5,911 nt of DNA from an uncultured Opitutaceae bacterium (lineage in GTDB: Bacteria; Verrucomicrobiota; Verrucomicrobiae; Opitutales; Opitutaceae), in the NCBI GenBank assembly GCA_946482625.1, contig CAMLSH010000257.1:1-5911 (forward strand), read 5' to 3'. This document shows positions 1-5,911 of the stretch, one piece after another; within the stretch, counting starts at the first letter, position 1; each line of letters starts with the position of its first letter. The notes beneath the pieces were generated by a model. It saw nothing but the letters and a program-made list of their open reading frames with translations. It was not told the origin of the DNA and searched no databases. Made by a program: the position numbers and the translations under genes.

Positions 1-45
1 CCACCGCTCCGCCGCCCGGCCTTCACGCCCGTCTCTTCGCCTCGC

Positions 46-1221
46 TTGAAAACCATCCTTTCCGTCAGCGAATCCGCGCCGGCCCGTCCGCCCGTTGAAC
101 GCGCCGCGCCCCCACCCGCGCCTCGTCCGCCTTCGCCCCCCGTTGTATCCAAAAAGCCACGCACCAAGCTGGTCGTCGGCGGGCTGATCGTTTTGGGCGT
201 CATCGGCTTTCTGGCGTGGAATAAACTCAAACCACCCGCCAAGCCCGCCGCCGCGTCCAGTGGCGCCCGGCCCGGCGGCAGCGGCCTCCGCGTGACCGGC
301 GTCGCCGTGAAGCCCGAGGCGTTCACCGAAAGCATCGCCGCCAACGGCACGCTGCGCGCCGAGGAGGCCGTCGAACTCCAGACCGAGGTCAACGGCAAGA
401 TCGCCGCCATCAACTTCACCGAGGGCCAGCGCGTCAAAGCCGGCACCATCCTCGTGAAAATCGACGACTCCTCGCTTCAAGCCAGCCTGCGTCGCGCCCA
501 AGCCCGTCGCGAGCTCGCCGGTTTCCGCGAGCAACGCCTCGCCCGCCTCGTCGAGGAAGGCGGCGTCAGCAAACAGGACTACGACGAAGCCCGCGGCGAA
601 CTCGCCGTCCTCGACGCCGAGATCGATTTCATCCGCGCCGATATCAAGAAGACCGAGATTCGCGCCCCTTTCGACGGCGTCGCCGGTATCCGTTTTGTCA
701 GTGTCGGTTCCTATGTGAATCCCGCCGCCCGCATCGCCACGCTTCAGGGTATCACCCACCTCAAGGTCGATTTCTCCGTGCCCGAGCGTTACGCGCCGCG
801 CGTCAAAGCCGGCGATCCCATGCGCTTCACCGTCGCCGGCAGCAAACAGGTCTACACCGGCGAGGTCTACGCGGTCGAACCGCGCATCGATGTCGCCACC
901 CGCTCCGTGTTGCTCCGCGCCTTGTGCCGCAACCCCGATGGCTCGCTCCTCCCCGGCATTTTCGCCCGCGTCGAATACACCGTCCAACAATCCGAGGCCT
1001 CCTTGCTCGTGCCCGCCATCGCCATCTTGTCCGGCCTCGAGGAACGCAGCGTGTTCGTCGCCCGAGACGGCAAAGCCCAGCGTATCCAGATTGTTACGGG
1101 TGCGCGCACCGACAGCAAAGTTCAGGTCGTCCAAGGCCTCGCCCCCGGAGACATCGTCCTCACCTCCGGCGTCCAGCAGATGCGCAACGGCATGGCCGTG
1201 CAGGTCCAGCTCACCGAATAA
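46..1221 (+). CDS. RND efflux periplasmic adaptor (membrane fusion protein, HlyD/AcrA type)
   Basis: This is the periplasmic adaptor that would link the RND pump encoded next to an outer-membrane channel. Seen in the 391-residue product: a Pro/Ala-rich N-terminal tail (about 11-35), a basic stretch (KKPRTK), and one hydrophobic segment at about 42-58 that would anchor it in the inner membrane. I see no lipobox, so it is probably not a lipoprotein. The lipoyl-like domain is split in two, about 108-142 (with EGQRVKAGTILVKIDD) and about 204-236 (starting EIRAPFDGVAG). A short coiled-coil hairpin rich in Arg, Glu and Ala lies between them, about 143-203. A beta-barrel domain (about 237-315, with LLPGIFARVEY at its end) and a membrane-proximal domain (about 316-391) follow. 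These are standard family features. The start is doubtful: position 46 is a TTG without a Shine-Dalgarno sequence, and the frame stays open to base 1, so the gene may begin outside the window. The pump gene follows 21 bp after the TAA stop, which implies one operon. Confidence 0.93.
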   Translation: MKTILSVSESAPARPPVERAAPPPAPRPPSPPVVSKKPRTKLVVGGLIVLGVIGFLAWNKLKPPAKPAAASSGARPGGSGLRVTGVAVKPEAFTESIAANGTLRAEEAVELQTEVNGKIAAINFTEGQRVKAGTILVKIDDSSLQASLRRAQARRELAGFREQRLARLVEEGGVSKQDYDEARGELAVLDAEIDFIRADIKKTEIRAPFDGVAGIRFVSVGSYVNPAARIATLQGITHLKVDFSVPERYAPRVKAGDPMRFTVAGSKQVYTGEVYAVEPRIDVATRSVLLRALCRNPDGSLLPGIFARVEYTVQQSEASLLVPAIAILSGLEERSVFVARDGKAQRIQIVTGARTDSKVQVVQGLAPGDIVLTSGVQQMRNGMAVQVQLTE

Positions 1222-1242
1222 TTTCCGCCCGGCCGTTCCGCC

Positions 1243-4200
1243 ATGTCCCTCGCCTCCCTCAGCATCCGCCGGCCCGTTCTCACCGGCGTGTTGTCCTTCA
1301 CGATCATGTTGCTCGGCGGACTCAGCGCCACCCGCCTCGGCATCCGCGAATATCCCGCCGTCGATCCGCCGGTCGTCACGATCATCACCACCTACCCCGG
1401 CGCCAGTGCCGAGGTCATCGAATCCCAGATCACCGAACCCATCGAGGCCGCCGTCAACGCCGTCGCCGGTATCAGCAATCTCACGTCAACCAGCCGTGAG
1501 GGTTCCAGCCAGGTGCGCGTCGAATTCGATCTCAACGTCGATCTCGAAGCCGCCGCCAACGACGTGCGCGACCAGTTGGGACGCGCCTCCCGCAATCTCC
1601 CGGCCGACGCCAATCCGCCGATCGTCAACAAGTCCGACGCCGACTCCAACCCGTTCTTCGGTATCGTCGTCAGCAGCCCGACGCGCGATCTCCTCGAGTT
1701 GTCCGCCTACGCCGACGGTCTTCGCGAACGCCTCCAGACCGTCCCCGGCGTCAGCAACATCGATCTCGTCGGCGAGAAGCGCTACGCGATGCGCCTCTGG
1801 ATGGACCCGTCACGACTCGCCGCATACGGCCTCACCCCGCTCGATGTCCGTCAGGCACTCCAACGCGAAAACATCGAGCTGCCCTCCGGCCGCGTGGAGG
1901 GCGCGAATGTGGAACTCACCGTCCGCACGCTCAGCCGCCTCAATACCGCGGACGAGTTCAACAAACTGACACTCAAGCGAGACGGCGACCAGATCGTCCG
2001 CTTCGGCGATGTCGGCTACGCCGAACTCGCGCCGCAAAACCTGCGCTCCATTCTTAAAGTGGGCGGCGCCCCCATGATCGGCGTCTACGTCCGTCCCCAG
2101 CCCGGCGCGAACCAGCTCGAGATCGCCGACCAGCTCCGCGTCCGCCTCGCGAAAATCGAAAAAGAAAAACCGGCCGACATCGATTTCGAGATCGGTTACG
2201 ACAACACCACCTACGTCCGCAGCGCGATTCACGAGGTGCAGGAAACCCTCTACATCGCCTTCGGTCTCGTCGTGCTGGTGATCTTCCTCTTCCTGCGCGA
2301 CTGGCGCAGCACGCTCATCCCGATGCTCGCGATTCCCGTGTCCATCGTCGGCACCTTCCTGATCATGGATCTGGCGGGCTTTTCCATCAACGTCCTCACC
2401 CTCCTCGGCCTGGTCCTGGCCATCGGCCTCGTGGTGGACGACGCCATCGTCGTCCTCGAAAACATCTACTCCAAGATCGAGCAGGGCATGCCGCCGGTCG
2501 AAGCCGGCATCGAAGGCACCAAGGAAATTTTCATCGCGGTCATCGCCACCACCATCGCGCTCGCCGCCGTCTTCATGCCGGTGATTTTCCTCGGAGGGCT
2601 CACCGGAAAACTCTTCCGCGAGTTCGGCGTGGTCATCGCCGGCGCCGTGCTCATCTCCGCCTTCGTCGCGCTCACGCTCACGCCGATGATGTCGGTGCGG
2701 TTGCTGAAACCTCACGCGCAACACAACTGGTTCTACCGGCGCACGGAGCCGTTTTTCAGTGGCCTCACCACGGCCTACGAAAACTCGCTGCGCAGTTTCC
2801 TCCGTTTCCCCTGGCTCGGCGGCGTCATCCTCCTCGCCTCCATCGCCATCATCGTCGCCTGCGACCGGGCACTTCCCAAAGAACTCACGCCCCTCGAAGA
2901 CCGCGCGCGTATTTGGGTGCGCACGACAGCGCCGGAAGGTGCGTCCTTCGACTACACCGTCAACTATCTCGACGACCTCACGAAGCTCGTCCGCGAACAG
3001 CTCGGCGATGAGTACGTCGTCACCATGACCCAAGCCCCCGTGGGAGGCCCCGGCGGCATCGGTCCGGTCAACGCCGGTTTCGTCCGCGTCTTCCTCAAAG
3101 ACCGCCACAATCGCAAATTTTCCCAGCAGGAGATCGCCACAAAACTCCAAGGCCTCGTTCGCCCCCTCACCGGAGCCCGCACTGTCGTCGCACAGGAACC
3201 TTCGATCGGTGAACGTCGGGGCGCCGGACTCTCGGCCCAACTCGTGATTCAGGCGCCCGAGCTCAAAGACCTCGAGGCCGTCCTCGATAAATACCTGGAT
3301 GAAGCGAGCAGGAACCCCGCGTTCTCCTTCGTCGATGCCGACCTGAAATTCAATCAGCCCGAAGTCCGTGTCGTCATCGACCGCGACAAGGCGCAGAACC
3401 TCGGTGTCTCCGCCGCCGACATCGCCTCAACGCTTCAAGCCGCCCTCAGTGGCCAGCGCTTCGGCTACTTCATCTACAACGGCAAACAATACGACGTCCT
3501 CGGCCAGCTCCTCCGCGAAGACCGTGCGAAAACCAGCGATCTCGGCGCGATCAACGTCAAGGCCGCCAACGGCGAAACCATCCCGCTCGACAACCTCATC
3601 ACGCTGACCGAAACCAGCGGCCCGCCGCAGTTGTATCGTTACAATCGGTACGTCGCCGCGACGATCTCGGGAACGCTCAGCCCCGGCTACACGCTCGGCC
3701 AGGGTAACGACGCGCTCGTCGAAGCCGCCCGCAAAACGCTCGACGACCGTTTCACCACCGAGTTCACCGGCGCCTCCAAGGACTTTGTGGACAGCTCCTC
3801 CAGCCTCGGTTTCGTCTTCGTGCTCGCGCTCGTGCTCGTTTACTTGGTGCTCGCCGCGCAGTTCGAAAGTTTCCGCGATCCGCTCACGATCATGCTCACC
3901 GTCCCGCTCGCGCTCGCCGGCGCGTTGGGCACGCTCTGGTACTTCTCGGAAACGCTGAACATCTTTTCCCAGATCGGCCTCATCATGCTGATCGGTTTGG
4001 TCACGAAAAACGGCATCCTGCTCGTCGAGTTCGCGAGCCAGCGCCGCGCCACCGGAGTCGATGCATACACGGCCATGACCGAAGCCGCTTCGTCGCGCTT
4101 CCGTCCGATTTTGATGACCTCGCTCTGCACGATTCTCGGCGTGCTGCCCATCGCCCTCGCCTTGGGCGCCGGCGCCGAAAGCCGCGTCTCGATGGGCATC

Positions 4201-4398
4201 GGCGTCATCGGCGGCCTGATCGTCGGCACCGGCCTCACGCTCTACGTGATCCCCGCGTTCTACCTCATCATCAGCCGCGATAAATCCACCGACCGGATCG
4301 CGTCAAAGCCCGAAACATCCTCTCATCCGCTTCCCGACGCTGTCACCGAAGCCGCCCCAATCGCACTCCCAGCCACCAGCGCCGCCAAAACCGCCTGA
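1243..4398 (+). CDS. RND multidrug efflux pump, inner-membrane permease subunit (HAE1/AcrB family)
   Basis: This is a proton-driven inner-membrane pump that takes substrates from the periplasm or membrane and passes them through the adaptor to an outer-membrane channel. The 1051-residue length matches AcrB-like proteins. The N-terminus has the family opening (SIRRPVLTGVL, TM1 about 12-32), then a porter loop with YPGASAEVIESQITEPIE. TM2-TM6 lie at about 335-485. TM4 carries GLVVDDAIVVLEN with D399 and D400. TM7 (about 523-541) is followed by the second porter loop, then TM8-TM12 (about 854-1011). K922 in TM10 (LVTKNGILLVEF) and R952 and T959 near RFRPILMTS match the AcrB proton-relay set by motif alignment, so the pump looks active. 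The last 40 residues or so (1012-1051) form an Ala/Pro/Thr-rich tail of unknown role. The ATG at 1243 fits the conserved N-terminus, although no Shine-Dalgarno sequence precedes it. The substrate cannot be read from sequence: drugs, bile-like compounds, solvents or native metabolites are all possible. Confidence 0.97.
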   Translation: MSLASLSIRRPVLTGVLSFTIMLLGGLSATRLGIREYPAVDPPVVTIITTYPGASAEVIESQITEPIEAAVNAVAGISNLTSTSREGSSQVRVEFDLNVDLEAAANDVRDQLGRASRNLPADANPPIVNKSDADSNPFFGIVVSSPTRDLLELSAYADGLRERLQTVPGVSNIDLVGEKRYAMRLWMDPSRLAAYGLTPLDVRQALQRENIELPSGRVEGANVELTVRTLSRLNTADEFNKLTLKRDGDQIVRFGDVGYAELAPQNLRSILKVGGAPMIGVYVRPQPGANQLEIADQLRVRLAKIEKEKPADIDFEIGYDNTTYVRSAIHEVQETLYIAFGLVVLVIFLFLRDWRSTLIPMLAIPVSIVGTFLIMDLAGFSINVLTLLGLVLAIGLVVDDAIVVLENIYSKIEQGMPPVEAGIEGTKEIFIAVIATTIALAAVFMPVIFLGGLTGKLFREFGVVIAGAVLISAFVALTLTPMMSVRLLKPHAQHNWFYRRTEPFFSGLTTAYENSLRSFLRFPWLGGVILLASIAIIVACDRALPKELTPLEDRARIWVRTTAPEGASFDYTVNYLDDLTKLVREQLGDEYVVTMTQAPVGGPGGIGPVNAGFVRVFLKDRHNRKFSQQEIATKLQGLVRPLTGARTVVAQEPSIGERRGAGLSAQLVIQAPELKDLEAVLDKYLDEASRNPAFSFVDADLKFNQPEVRVVIDRDKAQNLGVSAADIASTLQAALSGQRFGYFIYNGKQYDVLGQLLREDRAKTSDLGAINVKAANGETIPLDNLITLTETSGPPQLYRYNRYVAATISGTLSPGYTLGQGNDALVEAARKTLDDRFTTEFTGASKDFVDSSSSLGFVFVLALVLVYLVLAAQFESFRDPLTIMLTVPLALAGALGTLWYFSETLNIFSQIGLIMLIGLVTKNGILLVEFASQRRATGVDAYTAMTEAASSRFRPILMTSLCTILGVLPIALALGAGAESRVSMGIGVIGGLIVGTGLTLYVIPAFYLIISRDKSTDRIASKPETSSHPLPDAVTEAAPIALPATSAAKTA

Positions 4399-4403
4399 CG
4401 TCC

Positions 4404-4441
4404 TCCGGGTGGAGCGCGTTGGCCGACACCGCCCGCGTTCC
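4404..4441. repeat. REP-like imperfect inverted repeat, copy 1
   Basis: The arms GGAGCGCG (4411-4418) and CGCGTTCC (4434-4441) pair over 8 bp, including one G-T wobble, around a 15-nt loop. It starts only 5 bases after the pump stop codon. The segment 4404-4428 is repeated in modified form at 4466-4504: TCCG(A)GGTGGA(G/A)CGCG is shared at the left, and GAGCGCGTTG followed by CGACA is shared at the right. The next bases are C-rich rather than T-rich, so a rho-independent terminator is unlikely on this strand. It may be a dispersed palindromic repeat or a 3'-end stabilising hairpin for the pump mRNA. Confidence 0.5.
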
Positions 4442-4465
4442 CCCCCCTGCCCGTAAGCGCCGAAT

Positions 4466-4513
4466 TCCGAGGTGGAACGCGCACTCCGAGCGCGTTGCTC
4501 GACATCAATCCAC
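4466..4513. repeat. REP-like inverted repeat, copy 2 (diverged, with internal insertion)
   Basis: A perfect 7-bp stem AACGCGC (4476-4482) / GCGCGTT (4490-4496) encloses a 7-nt loop. An alternative 5-bp stem CGAGC (4487-4491) / GCTCG (4497-4501) overlaps it, and an outer GTGGA (4472-4476) / TCCAC (4509-4513) pairing can enclose the structure. Compared with the copy at 4404-4428, it looks like the same unit with about 11 extra bases in the middle. Two related palindromic units 60 bp apart are typical of REP/BIME-like intergenic repeats. Family membership in this genome is inferred. Confidence 0.5.
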
Positions 4514-4545
4514 GTTTGCCCGCCTATCGCCCCTGCGGCACCACC

Positions 4546-4572
4546 GGAACGGCACTTGATAAGTGCCGCTCC
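4546..4572. repeat. Strong hairpin: 8-bp perfect stem extended to 11 pairs
   Basis: CGGCACTT (4550-4557) and AAGTGCCG (4561-4568) are exact reverse complements around the 3-nt loop GAT. After one A/C mismatch, GGA (4546-4548) and TCC (4570-4572) add three more pairs. Another GGCAC at 4537-4541 could compete for the right arm. No T-tract follows on either strand, so a classical terminator is not supported. It could be an mRNA structure in the leader of the export operon, a dispersed palindrome or a protein-binding site. The sequence does not separate these options. Confidence 0.6.
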
Positions 4573-4602
4573 TCATCGCTCCACGCGATCGAAGCAAGCG
4601 CA

Positions 4603-4629
4603 CCTTCGCTCCCTTCGCGTCCTTCTGTG
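4603..4629. repeat. Three tandem 9-bp repeats (CCTTCGCTC-like)
   Basis: Three adjacent 9-mers share CCTTC and similar ends: CCTTCGCTC (4603-4611), CCTTCGCGT (4612-4620) and CCTTCTGTG (4621-4629). The reverse complement reads as repeated GAAGG/GCGAAGG units. From general recollection, such AAGGACGCGAAGG-type phrases recur between genes in some bacterial genomes, but I cannot verify that here. The repeat ends 7 bases before an ATG at 4637 in the permease frame, which bears on the choice of permease start. Confidence 0.5.
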
Positions 4630-4729
4630 GGCCCAAATGCCAGCCCCGCCTTGCGCGCCTGTCGATTCCGTCACCCCCAACGTTTCCTTGCGCGACCTGC
4701 CCGACCGTATACGAGCAACCCTTCAAATC

Positions 4730-5548
4730 ATGCGTCGTCTGGCACCGTTTCTCGCCGACCTCTGGCAACACCGGGAGCTCCTCTGGCAATTCACCCAGCG
4801 GCGCGTAGAACTCCGCCACAAAGGCAGCCACCTCGGTCTCGCCCTCTCCTTCGCCAACCCCCTGCTGATGCTCGGACTGTACGTGTTGGTTTTCGGATAC
4901 ATCTTCGGCGGTAACTTTGGCGTTCTCCCGGACGAAAGCCGCATCGACTACGGCCTCGGCATTTTCCTCGGCCTAAGCCTCTTCCACTTCTGCGCCGAGG
5001 TCCTCAACACCGCGCCCACGCTCATCCTCACCAATCCGAACTTCGTGAAGAAGGTCGTCTTTCCCGTGGAGATCCTTCCTGCCGCCGCCGTCGGCGCCGC
5101 CGCCTTCCACCTAGCGATCTCGCTCAGCCTCGTCCTGGCCGGCGCGCTCCTTTTCGGCCACGGCCTCGATTCAGGCGTCCTCTGGCTTTTCGTCGTCCTG
5201 CCGCCGCTCGTGCTAACCGCGCTTGGTGTCTCTTGGCTCTTCTCCGCACTCGGCGTTTTCTTCCGCGACATCACGCAACTCACCCAGTTCCTCTCCGCCG
5301 CGCTGATGTTCGCCAGCGCCACGTTCTATTCCGCGCAGAAAATTGCGACCGATGCTCCGTTCGCGTGGCAATTCCTCCGCTTCAATCCGCTGCTGCTCGC
5401 CATCGAAAGCGCCCGCGACGGTGTCCTCTGGGGCCGCACCCCCAACCCTACGCACCTCGCGTACCTGTGGCTCTTCAGCCTCCTTGCCTGCGCGCTCGGC
5501 CACCTCGCGTTTAAGAAAATGAAACCGGCCTTCGCCGACGTGTTGTGA
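4730..5548 (+). CDS. ABC-2 type polysaccharide export permease (Wzm/TagG/KpsM-like)
   Basis: This is the membrane subunit of an ABC exporter. With the ATPase encoded next it would flip a lipid-linked polysaccharide, such as an O-antigen-like chain, across the inner membrane. From ATG 4730 the product is 272 residues, the usual size for the family. It opens with a cytoplasmic amphipathic segment (HRELLWQFTQRRVELRHKGS) before the first helix, as in Wzm proteins. Six hydrophobic segments follow at about 37-60, 75-95, 115-142, 151-175, 184-205 and 243-260. The motif NPNFVKKVVFPVEILP (about 103-117) and FFRDI (about 177-181) are typical of TagG/Wzm permeases. The frame is open further upstream. 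An ATG at 4637 would add 31 residues and a GTG at 4472 would add 86, but neither extension shows a domain. No start has a Shine-Dalgarno sequence, so 4730 was chosen on family length and 4637 remains possible. The ATPase gene follows after 4 bp, implying translational coupling. Confidence 0.9.
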   Translation: MRRLAPFLADLWQHRELLWQFTQRRVELRHKGSHLGLALSFANPLLMLGLYVLVFGYIFGGNFGVLPDESRIDYGLGIFLGLSLFHFCAEVLNTAPTLILTNPNFVKKVVFPVEILPAAAVGAAAFHLAISLSLVLAGALLFGHGLDSGVLWLFVVLPPLVLTALGVSWLFSALGVFFRDITQLTQFLSAALMFASATFYSAQKIATDAPFAWQFLRFNPLLLAIESARDGVLWGRTPNPTHLAYLWLFSLLACALGHLAFKKMKPAFADVL

Positions 5549-5552
5549 CGCC

Positions 5553-5911
5553 ATGAACGCCACCGACACCGCCGCACTTTCGCTCCACGGAGTCAGCAAA
5601 TCCTACCGGATCTGGGAAACTCCCGCCGGTCGCCTCACCGCGCCGTGTTGGGAAAAAATCGCCTCGCTGCTCCCCGCCGAAAGCGGAGGCCGCCGCTGGT
5701 TCACCGCCCGCGCCGCGCGCAGCTATCGCGATTTTTGGGCGCTCAAAGACGCCACCTTCACCGTCGCGAGAGGTGAAAGCATCGGCCTCATCGGCCGCAA
5801 CGGCTCTGGCAAAAGCACGCTGCTCCAGCTCATCGCCTCCACGCTCCGGCCCACCTCCGGTGTAGTGAACGTTCAAGGACGCGTCGCCGCCCTCCTCGAA
5901 CTCGGCGCCGG
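5553..5911 (+). CDS. Polysaccharide export ABC transporter ATP-binding protein (Wzt/KpsT-like), 3' end outside window
   Basis: This is the cytoplasmic ATPase that powers the permease encoded immediately upstream. Only 119 complete codons are in the window, and the frame runs open through the right edge. The visible part starts MNATDTAALSLHGVSKSYRI. A variable stretch (about 21-58, rich in Trp, Arg and Ala) comes next, then YRDFWALKDATFTVARGE (about 58-75). The Walker A motif is G81-R-N-G-S-G-K-S-T89, with K87 as the nucleotide-binding lysine. The segment GRVAALLELGAG (109-120) is characteristic of the Wzt/TagH/KpsT branch rather than of drug-export ATPases. Walker B and the LSGGQ-type signature lie beyond the edge. 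Whether a C-terminal carbohydrate-binding domain exists, as in Wzt proteins that recognise a capped O-antigen, cannot be seen. The ATG at 5553 sits 4 bp after the permease stop without a Shine-Dalgarno sequence. Confidence 0.93.
   Translation, partial: MNATDTAALSLHGVSKSYRIWETPAGRLTAPCWEKIASLLPAESGGRRWFTARAARSYRDFWALKDATFTVARGESIGLIGRNGSGKSTLLQLIASTLRPTSGVVNVQGRVAALLELGA

Larger units (their letters stand above)
4399..4729. other. Repeat-rich intergenic region between efflux and polysaccharide-export operons
   Basis: About 330 bases separate the pump stop codon from the chosen start of the ABC permease. The permease frame is open leftwards to a GTG at 4472. The residues it would encode before about 4637 are Arg/Pro/Ser/Ala-rich, show no domain, and run straight through palindromes and a tandem repeat, so I read this part as non-coding. 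It holds four short repeat structures, listed separately. No T-tract follows any hairpin, so no intrinsic terminator is evident. No convincing promoter is visible either, although one should lie here if the export genes have their own transcript. Confidence 0.7.

Noticed and set aside
890..1969. A 359-codon plus-strand frame across the adaptor-pump junction
   Set aside because: It overlaps two genes with strong family matches in another frame. Its product is a Ser/Pro/Arg-rich low-complexity string, so it is a frame shadow.
1810..3240. A 476-codon open frame on the minus strand inside the RND pump gene
   Set aside because: It is antisense to a clearly conserved pump. Its translation is an Asp/Glu/Gly/His-rich string without domains or membrane segments, as expected when C-ending codons in a GC-rich gene are read backwards.
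4411..4441. A rho-independent terminator for the efflux operon
   Set aside because: The hairpin is plausible, but C-rich sequence follows it instead of a T-tract, and the loop is long (15 nt). It is kept only as an inverted repeat.
4688..4713. A possible promoter for the permease: TTGCGC and TATACG
   Set aside because: The spacing is only 14 bp and the -35 match is partial. It would leave almost no leader before 4730, so chance resemblance is likely.
4399..4729. A CRISPR array or tRNA gene in the intergenic block
   Set aside because: The repeats are too few, too short and unevenly spaced for CRISPR. No cloverleaf with a T-loop (GTTCRANNC) and acceptor pairing could be recognised.
4495..4914. 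A 139-codon plus-strand frame in the intergenic region running into the permease
   Set aside because: It is a different frame from the conserved permease, has Arg/Pro/Ser-rich composition without domains, and crosses the palindromic repeats.
5511..5876. A 121-codon minus-strand frame over the permease-ATPase junction
   Set aside because: It is antisense to the conserved Walker A region of the ATPase, and its translation is Gly/Ala/Glu-rich with no recognisable motif.

Overview
The window is GC-rich, with codons ending mostly in C or G and no recognisable Shine-Dalgarno sequence before any of its genes. The gene content is that of a Gram-negative bacterium: an RND efflux pump and a polysaccharide ABC exporter. 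The codon style, the SD-poor starts and the palindromic intergenic elements resemble Verrucomicrobiota, perhaps an Opitutaceae-like lineage. That placement is inferred from general style and rests on no marker gene.

Left part (about 1-4398): a two-gene tripartite-efflux operon. It starts with a periplasmic adaptor (membrane fusion protein), whose N-terminus is uncertain because its frame is open to the window edge. An HAE1-type RND inner-membrane pump follows 21 bp later. The pump keeps the proton-relay residues (D399, D400, K922, R952, T959), so it looks functional. No outer-membrane TolC-like channel is present in the window. It may lie upstream or be supplied from elsewhere.

Middle part (4399-4729): about 330 bp with no convincing gene. 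It holds two related REP-like inverted repeats, a strong isolated hairpin (8 bp perfect stem, 11 pairs in all) and a three-copy 9-bp tandem repeat. None has a T-tract, so none is an obvious intrinsic terminator. This block separates two functionally unrelated transcription units.

Right part (4730-5911): the start of a polysaccharide-export ABC transporter operon. A six-helix ABC-2 permease of the Wzm/TagG/KpsM type is followed 4 bp later by a Wzt/KpsT-type ATPase, cut off by the window end just after the Walker A region. The pair would move a lipid-linked polysaccharide (O-antigen-like or capsule-like) across the inner membrane. Glycosyltransferase genes would be expected beyond the right edge.

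I see no CRISPR array, tRNA, rRNA, transposase or clearly new system. The least explained part of the window is the repeat-rich intergenic block.
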